In this document: positions 23,008-34,896 of the stretch, one piece after another
Numbering within the stretch: position 1 is the first letter of the stretch
How the letters are laid out: the number at the start of each line of letters is the position of its first letter
Origin: Acrasis kona
Lineage: Eukaryota > Heterolobosea > Eutetramitea > Acrasida > Acrasidae
Assembly: GCA_026419775.2 (NCBI GenBank)
Contig: JAOPGA020001235.1
Location: 62,001 to 126,000 of the forward strand
Reading direction: 5' to 3'
Length of the DNA: 64,000 nucleotides
The notes under the pieces: model-generated
Seen by the model: only the letters and a program-made list of their open reading frames with translations
Told to the model about the DNA's origin: nothing
Databases searched by the model: none
Program-made: the position numbers and the translations under genes

Positions 23008-24510
23008 ATGGAGCTGGAAAGAGCCTTATTATTCGAAGACCAATATGCGATAGGTTCGTTCAGCGATAGAACAGCAATTGCAATCTCAAGCAGCGGTTCA
23101 CACTATCAATATATAACACAAAAAGGAGTTGTCGTAAAGGGACATACACCATTTGCTACAACAATTGATTATACATTCGATATTGACCAGGTCCAAGATG
23201 TAAACATTCGCGAAAAACTCATATCGCTAGTACATTTTGTTAATGAACATTCAGACAATCCATATTTATGTTCATCATGTTTATCTAATGAGAATAAAAA
23301 AACTAAATTTAAAAGCAAAGTGTCTTTCGATAGGGTGAGTTGGAAGCACGAAAGCATAGTATCTGAAGAGAGTGGAGCTGTCAGCTTAATTTCAGAAGAG
23401 AAGAATGCTACTTTTACACTTTCGCCGCATGGAAAGACTTTCACTGTAACCTTTCCCGCTAAAGTGCATAAAATATCTACCACTTCCACTAAAATTAAAA
23501 AGTCCTCCAATCAAATTTATGTAAAAATCACCCAAAACTTTCATATCTATAACTTCCCTAAAAGATGGAGAAGTGTGCTCGATATTGTAGTCCACTTCTG
23601 GAACCTTAAGCACAACATCAGAGTTACTGAGCAGTTCTTCTCTGGCAACAATAATGACTCTATTATAACTACTCTTCCAACAACGAAGGAACTATTGAAA
23701 CTTGGTAGTCAAGATAGTCATGAATCAGTCATGAGGTACCTATCACTATTGCATCAATCAGATGCTTTTGAGCCATTGTTTGTGCCTTCAAGTGAAGATC
23801 TTACCAGCAACATTATAATAGAAAAGACACCAAAGGTTGTATACCATTATTTACCCAATCACGACACAGCTCTAATTGATGTATATCAAGGCAAACAAAC
23901 TCTGCTTTGTAGTACCGACAGAATATACTTCTACAATTTTTCAGTTAGCAAAGAGAAAAAACCAAGCGAGTCAGTCTATCATATCAAGTTCGCACCTGAG
24001 AATGTTATTGGCCATGATGGAGATAGACTACCTCTATCTCTTTTATTAAACAACACTTTGAAGTTTTTGACAAATGCGTCTGAATTGAACAAAAGGCTTT
24101 GTATCAAGGCAGAAATAAACTCATCAAACGAGATTGCATTAAGCACCGAAATTATTCAGAGACAGAATGTCCAAGATGTTGGAACATTAACGCTGTATGC
24201 TGATGGTAGATGCAGAGCAGTTTATCTTGACAGAACAATTGCAACTTTGTGTAACGAAGAATGTACTATACTCAATAAACTTGGTGACAGTGTCGTCGTA
24301 TCTATCTACAATCCTCGAGAGTACCACCAGCATGTTACTATTCTTTTAGAGTTCTTCCATTGGGCATCTCGGTCAGATGAGCAGAAAATGTTGGACGAAA
24401 AAAGGCATCTACAAAGGATCGCGGCGATTAGAAGAGCAGAAGAGCTAATAGAACAGAGCAATCGATTCTATTATGTAGTCAATGCATTATCGTCGAACAG
24501 TATTGACTAG
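23008..24510 (+). CDS. C5orf34-like protein, uncharacterised
   Basis: Single exon, 500 aa. The start (RALLFEDQYAIGSFSDRTAI, then SSSGSHYQY) resembles the N-terminal domain of animal C5orf34 (DDSVQVQYVDGSTLQLSPCG), a beta-rich fold similar to the polo-box-like module. The C-terminus has a conserved-looking block HVTILLEFFHWASRSDEQKM before a charged helix. The middle contains a run of beta strands (ATFTLSPHGKTFTVTFPAKV). No membrane helix or signal is seen. The polo-box resemblance might imply a centrosome or basal-body link, but that is speculative. The frame is intact and head-to-head with the SDR gene. Confidence 0.6.
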   Translation: MELERALLFEDQYAIGSFSDRTAIAISSSGSHYQYITQKGVVVKGHTPFATTIDYTFDIDQVQDVNIREKLISLVHFVNEHSDNPYLCSSCLSNENKKTKFKSKVSFDRVSWKHESIVSEESGAVSLISEEKNATFTLSPHGKTFTVTFPAKVHKISTTSTKIKKSSNQIYVKITQNFHIYNFPKRWRSVLDIVVHFWNLKHNIRVTEQFFSGNNNDSIITTLPTTKELLKLGSQDSHESVMRYLSLLHQSDAFEPLFVPSSEDLTSNIIIEKTPKVVYHYLPNHDTALIDVYQGKQTLLCSTDRIYFYNFSVSKEKKPSESVYHIKFAPENVIGHDGDRLPLSLLLNNTLKFLTNASELNKRLCIKAEINSSNEIALSTEIIQRQNVQDVGTLTLYADGRCRAVYLDRTIATLCNEECTILNKLGDSVVVSIYNPREYHQHVTILLEFFHWASRSDEQKMLDEKRHLQRIAAIRRAEELIEQSNRFYYVVNALSSNSID

Positions 24511-24576
24511 AGATCTCACGAAAATATGATTGGAATCATAAAGACTGAGATATTCAGCAAGGGTTACATTAAAAAA

Positions 24577-26613
24577 TCAAGTTTTTAATATTATTACAAG
24601 AATCCTCCTTGACTTCTTTTCAGTCCCAACTTTGATTTTCTTCTTTGGCAATTCATCACCAGATACTAACAAGCCTCCACTATTGATCAAGCCTCTTGTC
24701 AAAGTATTTTGGTTTGAGTAAACAGCTTTCATCCACTCACCAACAACTTGCTCCGAATCCACCATCACATTAACTTCTTGACTGTGGAACCATGACTGAG
24801 TGTCCATATTACCAGATCCAGCAATACCCACTTTACCATCTACTTGCATGAATTTCACATGACAGTTTCTAGAACCATCTAAAAAGTGGATTGGGTTATT
24901 TTGATCTTTGGCCGTATACCAATAATATTTCAAGAACTGATCTTTGCCACACGCCGTTAGTTCTTGGTACATGCGTTCCACGACTTGTTCGTTGGTGCCA
25001 CCCTGCCACGGCACAAACCCTTCGCTAACGTCATTGAACCCAATGTTAACGAATAATGTAACTACAATACCTCTCTTACAAGCGTCAAGTACAGCCTCAA
25101 CAATTGGCTTGGCATTAAAAGTTGGAGATTGTATAAACACTTCCTTTTCTGCAAACCTCAGGGCAGCCAACCACGCTGCATTTTGTGGAGTGTTCAAGTC
25201 GCCATGCCCAGGTGTAGCATGTGGATGTCTATTCACAACTGCCATAGGAACTGGCTCATGTTTAGTATGAGAAAAGAATGGAACGAAAGTCCCATCGTCG
25301 TCACAAGTAGAGTCAGCATTATTACTAGAGTTTAACCGGCTATTAAGAGACATAACCTCTGCGGGATCAATTGATTCCCACAATGGTTGAGTGCATACTT
25401 TATTTAAACAAGGTAGACCATCAGGCAATAATGACTTGTGCCACGATATCAAAAAACAATCATAAAGAGAGTTTACAATTTTTCCTTCGAAACGAGTCAT
25501 CATCTCCACGTTACTTCTGGTGTTGATGTTATTGCTGTTAACGAGCGCGACACGCCTATCAACAACCATGAATTTTGAATGAAAGGTACCAAGCGGAGCT
25601 ACATGATAATTAATGACCTCAAGATCAACGTGTGGAATGGAACTTTTTTCAGGTAGATCCATTCCGACCCACTTTGATGGTTTTTTAAAGTAACGAGGCT
25701 GTAACACATTTCTGACGGAACCCATGTCAACTATCATCTTAACAACAACACGAGTATTGGTGGAGGCATGCTTTTCGTTTAAAATACGAATTGCAGAGGA
25801 TATGGCTTCGGTACTTTTACCCTGTTCCCAAGCATTGGTGGCTAACAAGACTTCAAATTTTGCATTCTTAATGACATCATGGTAGTGTTGCATAATGTCG
25901 GGTATCACGGACACAATAGTGAGCGGGACTGTGCCACTGGTTCCATATAAGGATGGGGACACGACGCCACAGCTAGGCTGGCTGCGAATGGCATCCAAAC
26001 CTGCTGCGTACATTTTAAGAAACAGATCAGAAGGTCTGTAAGGGAAATCTCCCATGGTTGCAATAACATCTAAATTTTGTTGTGCAAATGGAACACCATA
26101 AAAATGATTTGAAAATGGAACTTTTTGTTCAAAAACAATTTTTGCCGATAGCCCCGGATCAAGATTGGATGCCGTAAGAGATGTTACCGAGAGTACCTCG
26201 GAGGCGGCGTGATGTGTTTGATGGTCCAGCAAGTCATAGCTGTATACAACCTGAACTGGTATCTCGTGCCTCTCAATGACCACATGTTTGTATAGTGGAG
26301 GGTCTGTTACGGTTGTGATTTGATCTTTAGGGATGTTATGTGTTGTTCCCACTTGCTGCATTATAGTTGGCTTAAAACGTATAAATAAAAATGTTCGAAA
26401 TTAACATACTAACTGAGTTGCTTCTCTAATGTTATTTTGTTGCACGTGAACAATTTGAGGCTGCTTCTCAACTTCAATAACATGCTGTTCGTGAATCTCC
26501 TTGACGATTGGTATGTCATGAATCTCGTAGTTTTGTTTCTCAATCACGTGGCTTATGACTGGTTCGTCTTGAACCAAAGAAACTTGTTGGACGTACTCTG
26601 CACCTTTATCCAT
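24577..26613 (-). CDS. Phospholipase D superfamily protein (two HKD motifs)
   Basis: Two exons (26410-26613 and 24577-26370; 39-nt intron) give 665 aa. Two HxKxxxxD motifs are visible: HSKFMVVDRRVALVNSNNIN around residue 300 and HVKFMQVDGKVGIAGSGNMD around 575, each followed by the usual Gly/Asn/Ser loop, so both catalytic halves are present. The N-terminus is unusual: ~120 residues rich in Val/Ile/His/Glu with repeated (V/I)xE(K/R)xxxx(I/V)xxxP patterns (VIEKQNYEIHDIPIVKEIHE, and VVIERHEIPVQVV after the splice). Similar PLD proteins occur in fungi and protists. The enzyme may hydrolyse or transfer phosphatidyl groups. No signal peptide. Substrate not known. Confidence 0.9.
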
Positions 26614-26928
26614 TTATTATAATATCCATAATGGGTGTCTCCAATAATATTTTTGATTTTTTATAAAACAGGGACAGCCTGAAAGTTTACAAAACCCCTT
26701 CAGTAGTTATTGATGAAAATATTTTTGTACATTCCATTAACATGGCTATCTTTAACGCAATGAAAATGAACTTTTTTTTTTCTTAATATGAGTAGGAGAA
26801 TATTTGATTCTCCGGATGAAGGTTAATCGCGGCGAAACGCGAAATTTAATACCGTGACTCCTTAAAGATGAAGTTAACGTCTTCTAATTTATCAAAATAG
26901 AAACACACACAAACCTTCTACATAGGCC
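26614..26928. other. Divergent intergenic region with a possible RNA fold
   Basis: A 315-bp spacer between the PLD gene (minus) and the zinc-finger gene (plus). It is AT-rich except for 26790-26860, which can pair into two hairpins and a closing stem (see separate entry). Confidence 0.5.
26790..26860 (+). ncRNA. Possible structured RNA or 5' UTR element
   Basis: In this 71-nt stretch GGAGAAT pairs with ATTCTCC across a 5-nt loop. TCGCG pairs with CGCGA across GCGAAA, flanked by GGTTAA and TTAATACC that can extend that stem. GAGT at the 5' end can pair with ACTC at the 3' end, giving a three-way junction. It stands out as a GC-rich island in AT-rich DNA. It lies ~70 bp before the zinc-finger start codon, so it may be its leader. 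Family not recognised. Orientation could be either strand. Confidence 0.25.
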
Positions 26929-27624
26929 ATGCAAAACGAAAAATCTCAGGAAGAAGAATTATCATTTGAAGATCTTATTTTCGAACCGTTTCAACCACTT
27001 TCTGAAGATTACCAAAGTGCATCTGATAAGCTGGAAGAAAATGTCAATAATGATGATATTCTTGATACAGCATACTTTTGTGAACTATTCCCCTCTCAAC
27101 AAGTATGTAATACCACTGTAGTAAGTTCATTGGATCCACCAACTTTCGAGACAATATCTCCAAATGATGATATAGATGAGGATCCACGGTCGAAAAAGAG
27201 AAAGATTGAGGAGAAGTTCAATATTAATATCGAAATTATTAGAATACAAAAAGGTGACGATGGCCAATACACCTGTGATGTATGCAGCAAAACTTTCACA
27301 GACAAGTCTAATCTTACTAAACATATTCGGGTTCACACCAAAGAAAAACCATATCAATGTGAAGTTTGTGACAAGTCCTTTTCGCATTCTCAAACGCTTA
27401 GAGAACATCTTTTTACGCATACAAGCAGTAGTCCATACACATGCAGTGTTTGTCGAAAAAGTTTTACTAATGATGCAAACCTCAAAAGGCACATGAGAAC
27501 ACATACATCGGAGAAACCCTACAAATGCACAGAATGTGGGGCTGAGTTTACTCAAAGTAACAATTGTAAAATTCACATGTCGACTAGACATGGTATAAAT
27601 GTGCCTACAGTAAAGAAGTCTTAA
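26929..27624 (+). CDS. C2H2 zinc-finger protein (four fingers)
   Basis: Single exon, 231 aa. The acidic N-terminal ~85 residues (EDLIFEPFQPLSEDYQ and more) look like an activation region. A basic patch RSKKRKIEEK at ~88 is a likely nuclear signal. Four C2H2 fingers follow from about residue 114: YTCDVCSKTFTDKSNLTKHI, YQCEVCDKSFSHSQTLREHL, YTCSVCRKSFTNDANLKRHM and YKCTECGAEFTQSNNCKIHM, with TGEKP-like linkers (TKEKPY, TSSSPY, TSEKPY). The last finger has a H-x4-H spacing with a slightly irregular helix. It is a sequence-specific DNA-binding protein by family. The target is unknown. Confidence 0.93.
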   Translation: MQNEKSQEEELSFEDLIFEPFQPLSEDYQSASDKLEENVNNDDILDTAYFCELFPSQQVCNTTVVSSLDPPTFETISPNDDIDEDPRSKKRKIEEKFNINIEIIRIQKGDDGQYTCDVCSKTFTDKSNLTKHIRVHTKEKPYQCEVCDKSFSHSQTLREHLFTHTSSSPYTCSVCRKSFTNDANLKRHMRTHTSEKPYKCTECGAEFTQSNNCKIHMSTRHGINVPTVKKS

Positions 27625-27739
27625 CAATACATTAAACAATAACACTAAATAAGATAGTACTTGTCTTTATTCTTTTTCATTACTTGAGACATCCCGATGC
27701 GGAAGTTTTTAATCTTTTTGTAATTATCAACTAGAAAAA

Positions 27740-28705
27740 ATGAACAAATCTGTCAATATTTGTGTGGTTGCGGACAAGAATGCGGAAACAAGCTCTACTA
27801 CAAGTGTATGCCAGTTTCTAACCTATTACATACCAAATCTAAGATATTCCATACATAAGCCAAGCACACATAATACGTATTCAATAAAAAACATCACACA
27901 AATCATTGAGTCATGGGACAAAGTTACCGGAGATAACTACGATAGATTTATTCATTTCTGTGGGCCTGCACTATCAAATCAAGCCTCACTGCCAAAACTA
28001 GTTCTAGATCAAATGTCATCGAATCTGTTCAGGATTCTTAAAAACAGAATAGAAGGGGACACATTTCATAAAATGCTCCGACTTGTGCACAATAGAATAC
28101 GTTCTCCTACATCACCAAATAATTCTTTTCTCTTCTATGTTCTAGATTTGTCTGTTCCTGATGTAAAATATGTAAAAAGTACGTCTAATGCGTTCCAACA
28201 ACTTTCATCCGACTTGTTTGTTGATCATCGGACGATGATGTTAGGGTCTCTTTGTTCTGATAGAACCAAACAGACCATATTTTCTGAATTTTTGTCAGAT
28301 CCGGTCAATGCGTACATCAAGTACATCATGGAGAATATCAATGTTTCGTACATTGACGGCCACTTGTTTCTTCTGGATAGCAGCAAACACAAGCTTTATG
28401 AGATTTTGATGTCGCGCCTAGAGTCGTTCCTGCACTCGAATGGTGTACCTCTTTATGAAGATGTTAGTTGCAGTTCAGTTGTAATATGGCGGTTGTTCGC
28501 CGCTGCATTGCTATATCTTCGGTACTGCTCTAAACATCCGGATTGCACTCTAATATGCTATCCTACAATCTTGAACCTTGACTGTGGTGTGATGTGGCGG
28601 AACTTGGACGCAGAAGTATTAGGATTCTATTACAAGTGCAGGGAGGCGAGGATACAGGTAGCTAGGACCATACACGATCATTTATATAAACAAAGTAGCC
28701 TATGA
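27740..28705 (+). CDS. Uncharacterised protein, 321 aa
   Basis: Single exon, 321 aa, intact. It begins NKSVNICVVADKNAETSSTT, which has a beta-strand then loop look, and is alpha/beta in the middle (FLFYVLDLSVPDVKYV), with a C-terminal hydrophobic stretch (VVIWRLFAAALLYLRYCSKH) and a CHP-rich segment (CSKHPDCTLICYPTILNLDC) that might bind metal. No family was recognised. It lies on the same strand as the PA200 gene, ~150 bp upstream of it. Codon use and GC match the neighbours, so it is likely a real host gene. Confidence 0.6.
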   Translation: MNKSVNICVVADKNAETSSTTSVCQFLTYYIPNLRYSIHKPSTHNTYSIKNITQIIESWDKVTGDNYDRFIHFCGPALSNQASLPKLVLDQMSSNLFRILKNRIEGDTFHKMLRLVHNRIRSPTSPNNSFLFYVLDLSVPDVKYVKSTSNAFQQLSSDLFVDHRTMMLGSLCSDRTKQTIFSEFLSDPVNAYIKYIMENINVSYIDGHLFLLDSSKHKLYEILMSRLESFLHSNGVPLYEDVSCSSVVIWRLFAAALLYLRYCSKHPDCTLICYPTILNLDCGVMWRNLDAEVLGFYYKCREARIQVARTIHDHLYKQSSL

Positions 28706-28853
28706 TGTTCTAATCAATAAATCAGCTTTTTTTATATGGGATTGATTTTGTCCTCGTACTTGTTGGCACATGATCAAATCTTGGTTGAGGTCAACATTCA
28801 ATAAATACAATAACAAAACAAAACCGATTGTGTGAAACAATTGCCGCGTGCTA

Positions 28854-31800
28854 ATGAAGAGAAGACTAGGTATCGACGCTGCAGATGAAATAAATTTGCA
28901 GGAGTCTTCGGCAGACCAATCCACAAAAAAAAGAAAAATCGAAAATGAAGATGATGAGCTATACAAGTACCATAAATGCCTTCCATCGCATCTCCACGAT
29001 ACAATAAAAAAAGAAATGATTGCTTGGAGGAGTGACTTCTTGCAGTCCCTCGATGATTTTTATTCTTTATTTAATGAAAAAATCAAATCAAAGGGTGAAA
29101 TAACTTTCGAACAGTGGCGATCGTTTGAGCACACTCTACAATTAATCTTACGGTATTAGTACACGCCATTCATTCTATTAATCATTAATCAGACATGTTG
29201 AGGTTAATTATAAGTTGTCGTTACATGATAAAAAAATCATTTGCGAGAAAGTTTTCCACATTTTAACCAACTCTCAAATAACTGTTGATGTTATGGTGCA
29301 GGTCAAGTGTAGCTATCTAATCATGGCTCTGATTCGTAGAAAAGAAACATTAGACATTGTGTTTGATTGGAGGCCTTTGTACGAAATGGTAAACAAGACG
29401 TACTTTTCTCAGTACAGGAAAGCTCTGTACACACCAAAAGACCATGGATCAACCATGATTGAGCTGATAAGAAAGACAAGGCGTTATTTCGCACCTGAAG
29501 CTACGGATCAAATTTTGGAAGAGTTTAGACCACTTTTATGCATTCAGGACCACCTGGTATTCAAAGCACAAGGATTTCTATCGGTACTGCTTCCCACCAA
29601 CACTCCAAAGGCCTTGGAATGGATAGATGAGATGATTACAGTATGGCACTGGGTTGGCGTGTATCCGACTTGGGATCAATCATTTATGGTTCTATTTAGC
29701 AGCATTGCCGAAGATCAATGTGGAAAAGTTGACTGGGTCAAGTACATGCCTTTCCTATTCACAAGAATTCTAAAAGCCTGTGACGTTCCCATAGGAAACT
29801 CCTTGGACAACATGTACGACGAATACCCTATGGACGAGTGCATGCTTCTTGTTAATTTCGACTATTCAAAGAACTTGGTCGTTGCCAACTGCGCACAATT
29901 AATCGTATGGATGATTAGCGGTAGGAACAAGACTGGAGCAAGCAGCCCAACGTTCACACATTTGAAAAAGATTTTACAGAGCTTAAGTAGCTTCTACCAT
30001 CCAAGCAACGAAGGAGCCTGGACAGGTCCATTGGCGGACTTTTTGCTTGTGCTTTGTAGTAAGTTTAGCAAGAGACTTGAACTAGGTACGGTTTTATTCG
30101 CTTTTCATCATGATGTAACTTTTTGAATAGAGAGCAAGAAGGAAGGAGAGTACATTGAAAAGAGTTATCGGCTACAAACTGAGGATTGTAAGGAGTTTGT
30201 TCGTATCGTGCTTCCGATCGCAATGACAGCCATGTACAGCAAGTCTCTACAAATGACCACGTGTGCTAATCACTCGCTCAAGTATCTTGCTTGTAAGTAC
30301 ATTAAACGTCACACTTCTAACCTGTCTTAGACATTGCACCAGAGTTGGTGTTTCCACCACTCATGGAGAGATGTTTCCACGCGCTGCAAACATTAACAGA
30401 AACACATCAAACCGTATCAGCTCTTGAAACATTGTGCTTGGTAGTGTTCCCACTTTTAAAGAACAATCATTATCCAGAAGGACAAAAATACTTGACGGAC
30501 CTCATGACATTAACGCTTCCAGGAATTGACACCAACGACATGCGCAAGACTTGGAGCACGATCAAATTCTACACATCACTTTTAATATGCGTTCCGCTCC
30601 ATTCAAACATTCAAGGAGATGAATTCGCAACGCAAGACGTTAGTTCGCCCGTTCAAGGAGACACGTTAATTGACGACGTGTTGGATGTTGACTTTATGAA
30701 ACAAGACACCACTCACAACCAGTCAGATCTCAACAAGAAGAAGTTACAACAAACGCCGCCCGACGCCATTCAATTCTTCGACGATTGGTGCATACAAGTG
30801 TTAGATCGCATTTTCGTAGTACTTTCGCACCAAAGCGCACCCAAAAAGGATTCCGGAATCAGCACCGATGCCATCAGTCCATCCATCTTTTGGGGATTCT
30901 GCGACATTTTCTTCAATCAATTATCGCCAGAATTACACGAAAGATGTGCCAGGAAAATCTTTCAGTTCGTGAGTGCAGAATTCGTGATTAATGCAAAAAA
31001 GAACATTGGTCACATGTGCGCATCGTTGAGTTTTAGCGATCCAAAAGTAACGCTAGGACTATTCGTTCCCATGTGTTACGACAGGTTGGTCGATCGGAGT
31101 ACCGGAAAATTAAATCAGTTGACCGAAACCGAAATTCAATGGTACGTTCACATCCTGAGTCAAGTAGTGTTCCGAACGGGCGCCCACGCGCTCAAATACA
31201 AGAAGGAATTGGATCACATTATCGAATTAACATGGGACTCTGATGCAAAACCGATCGTCAAGAGCAGCGGAAAATTAATTCGTAACTTCCTGAGAGCATT
31301 GACGTTTACTTATCCAAAGGATGTGCGATCTGCCAATCCCACCGAATGGAATTCGGAACATTACAAAAAGGAACATTGGAGAACGTGGGGCACGTTTCCA
31401 AGATTAGATCAATTGCAAGTCGATTGGCACGTACCCCAAAAGGAACAAATAGAACATGCCGTTCACCTCGTCAACACTTTTTATGCGCTACCGAGCGATC
31501 ACATCGATCAACACATTGTCGAAATTGAAAATGACAAGGACAAATTAACGTACACCAAGAAACGAGTCAAGAACTATTTGGTGTTCATACGGTACATTAT
31601 ACGCGGAGGAAGTGCGCTGTTCAAGGAGGAAACGAATCAGACCGATCCAAAATACGAACGATACCACAATTCACATCCAGTCAATCCCGACTTTTTACAA
31701 ATCCAAAATCTAATCAGCAACAATCACATTTCGTTAAATGTTAGTTTCGAAAAAATGTCGAATTTATTGAGCAAGTTGACCAGGACGTTATTGAGACATC

Positions 31801-34800
31801 GAAGCGATCAAGAACCGAGCGTATTGGCAATGATCGCAAAAACACTACATCCCATCGTGTGCATGAGAGGAGGATGTACCAGGTTGCGTTACAAAAAGAG
31901 AAGAGAGGCGCATGACTTTGCCAAACAACATCATTATAGAGACACGGTCTACATGGTGGATCCGATCAAGAGCGGAAAATATCCAAGGTACATGTTGGTG
32001 ATTCGCGCACAATTGGAACAAAAATTAAGATGTGTTCTCTACAACGAAACCATTCCATTCGCACCCATGCATCAAAACATGATTCAAGATTTGATCGATT
32101 TGTCGCTGAGCAGTTACAGCATCGTCAGGAGAAAGGCACAATCCGTGCTGATTAGCATCTTGCACAAATTTCACATTCGGTTGACCGAATCGATCATGCC
32201 CAAAATCATTCAAATTCTATGCGACAAGAATCTGAGCGATCAACAATGGACGGGTGCCATTTACTTGTTGGAGAAACAATCCAGCGTGAATGCCATATTG
32301 GGCAATTGGGATTTGCTCTCTCAATTATTCGTCGGATTGTGCCAAACGTCACACATCGTAAAGCACAGCATCCAAAATAGATTATCGGAGCTATTCGATG
32401 TTTACTTCAACACTTATTATCACATTCCGCTGATCGGTCAAGAATACATCACAAAGTACCATTCGTTGGTGAACAAATTGGTGGAATTACATGATTCGAG
32501 AATGCATTGGAAGTACCAAACGCTAATTTGTAGCTTCTTGTTGTTGTTGATTCGATCGGATTGCATCTTTCCCATCAACGGCTGCATGTATTTATTCAAA
32601 TGCTTGACGAGCGATTTGGAAAAAATAAGACAAGTCAGCATGGAGGCCATGAATTTGATATTGGGCCAGCACAAACCCATACAGCCCAAGAAAATAGCCA
32701 ACAGCGTGATACCTGGCAGCTGCATGTTGATCGAATCGTCGCATGCGAATCGCGACGAGCCACAATTACGATGGACGCAACGAATCGCGAATCAACCAAA
32801 GAACGAAATGGAATGGAACGCGACCGAATTCTTCGATAAGAATTACTTTGGATGGTACAGAGTTCCTAATTTACGACCAGTCATGACTTATGACTATCAA
32901 AAATCATTAATACGATCCGATCACTTTTTGCAATTGAAAAATTGCATGTTGCAAATGATCACTTCGAACGAGATTGAAGAACCTACGAGCGGCGAATCCA
33001 ACAACAAGAGATTCATCGACAAGTTGTTCTCCTGGATGGTGCTCCGTGAAGATTCCTTCAACGAAGTGAATGCACAATTCTTCAAGGGAATGTTCCAAGT
33101 GATTGGAATCGATCTGATCGAAATCATATCCAAGAATATGGAAACGTTATTGGCAGAAGCAGGAAGCGGCAAGCCAGAAGAAGTGCATTACATGAGCACG
33201 GGTGCAGAACTGTTGAGCGGATTGGCCAGAGGAACCAAACATTGGTCGTTTCCGGATCAATCGAAATCACACGCTTACATGACCCATTGCCTGTCCAAAG
33301 TGCTTCAAAAATGTTCGATGATCTGCATGGGAGAATGGTGCGAATCGTTGGAATTCATGGCATGCGATCGAGATCCCAGAAGAATGCATTGGATCAAATC
33401 CTTCTTGTTGAGCGAATTGAACATGACCGTGGCCACCGTAAACGACACTGATTTGAAATTCAGCAGCAGCAGCAGCGAACAATTAAGAGTGTTGAGGTAT
33501 ATTTATGGAGTGTTGGGCGAATTGAGCTGGAGAGATTTTGATGATTTGGAAAAAGTTTTATTGATCATGTCGAATCACATGGCGCATCCTTACGAACAAG
33601 TAAGAGAATACATTGCTACCATCATCACCATGTGTTTGAAATCGTTGTGGATGCCCAAGAGAGATCCAAACACTTTCTTGCCTAGTTCGAACGTCATGTT
33701 CCAAAATGGAGAGCAAAGCATCGAAAATGAATCATTCGTGACATTTATTCAAAAAGTGATTCATGAATTTTCAAAATTGATTCCAAAAGGAGATGATCAT
33801 GAAGCCGCTGCGATGGACCATCAAGTCGACGATGATCAAGATGATGATGATGATGATCATGATTCGGATGGTCAAATTTCATCGTCATTTAGGAATCAAT
33901 CATCGTCCACATCAGATTCGAATCAACTCAAAGCACTATGCAAGACCACAATGAGTTGGGTGAGCGGAGTGTTTGCTGCCAATGCTCCTCATTGTGCGGT
34001 CGAATACACTACCGAATTAATCACCATCATTGCTCTGGTACAAGAGAATGCAACCGTAGAAGACGAAGATTTACAAAATTTAGCAAAAGACAATTACATG
34101 TTCTTGGCAGGTTACTCTTACACTCCGCTCCAATGCGATCGCATATTAACCTTCTTAAACAGCGTGCTGATCATCAAGGACAATAACGACGCCTCCAGCG
34201 ACAATCAAGAACGACGACAGGTACATCGAGTGTTTAGTAATTGGAGAATCAGAGCCAGCTTGTTGGAGTTCTTACAAGTATTCGGCTTCAAACAACAATT
34301 CTACTTGACGACCAAACAAAACGTGTTGTTCGAGTTGTTGATTAATTTGTTAAGAGATCCACAAGTGGAGGTTCGTAGCTTGGCCTGTAGCACGTTAGCT
34401 GGTTTCATTAAAATATCGGATCGAGAGCACATTGAGCAGCTAGCGAAGCGGTTTACGACTTGGGTGAACAAGAATCCAAGAAGCGTTCGTAAGCGTGGCG
34501 TTAATGGTAAGAAACCAGCGGTGGTCGATCCTGAACACGTGATCACTCGACACAGCGGTGTGTTGGGACTGAGCGCAATCATTCAGGCGTTCCCTTATAC
34601 TCTACCCGATTTCTTGCCGCCGTTGTTGGTCTTGTTGGCGCAGTATTCTTCTGATCAGGGAAATCAAATTAGAGAGAGCGTGAGAAAGACATTTGCAGAG
34701 TTTTGGAAGGGTCATGGGGATACTTGGCATATTCAAAAGAAGAAATTCACGGAGGATCAATTGGTGGTGTTGAACGATTTGTTGATTTCTCCATCGTATT

Positions 34801-34808
34801 ATGCATAA
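28854..34808 (+). CDS. PSME4: Proteasome activator PA200/Blm10
   Basis: Four exons (28854-29152, 29193-30085, 30131-30292, 30331-34808; introns 40, 45 and 38 nt) give 1943 aa, in the normal range (human 1843, yeast 2143). It is a HEAT-repeat solenoid capping the 20S proteasome and helping degrade unfolded or acetylated proteins. Conserved pieces include HDFAKQHHYRDTVYMVDPIK, NEMEWNATEFFDKNYFGWY, and a C-terminal LSAIIQAFPYTLPDFLPPLL. It ends PSYYA, the HbYX-type tail that inserts into the 20S alpha ring. A Lys/Arg-rich patch near residue 24 (KKRKIE) can serve as a nuclear signal. An acidic Asp-rich insert lies at ~33,820-33,870. Start at ATG 28854; the frame opens slightly upstream without ATG. 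Confidence 0.95.
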
Positions 34809-34896
34809 TAAAATGTATTTTGTTTATTGTAAATGAAACGTGTGATTGTTGGGATGGGATCTGCGGACGGTAATCGTGCGCAATTTCAGCGAAAAT

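Noticed and set aside
26790-26860. Hammerhead or other self-cleaving ribozyme
   Set aside because: GGATGAA and GAAA segments are present, but the required CUGAUGA core is not matched and no cleavage triplet fits.
28700-29004. Minus-strand frames at the PA200 start
   Set aside because: They are shadows of the Lys/Glu-rich first exon of the proteasome activator.
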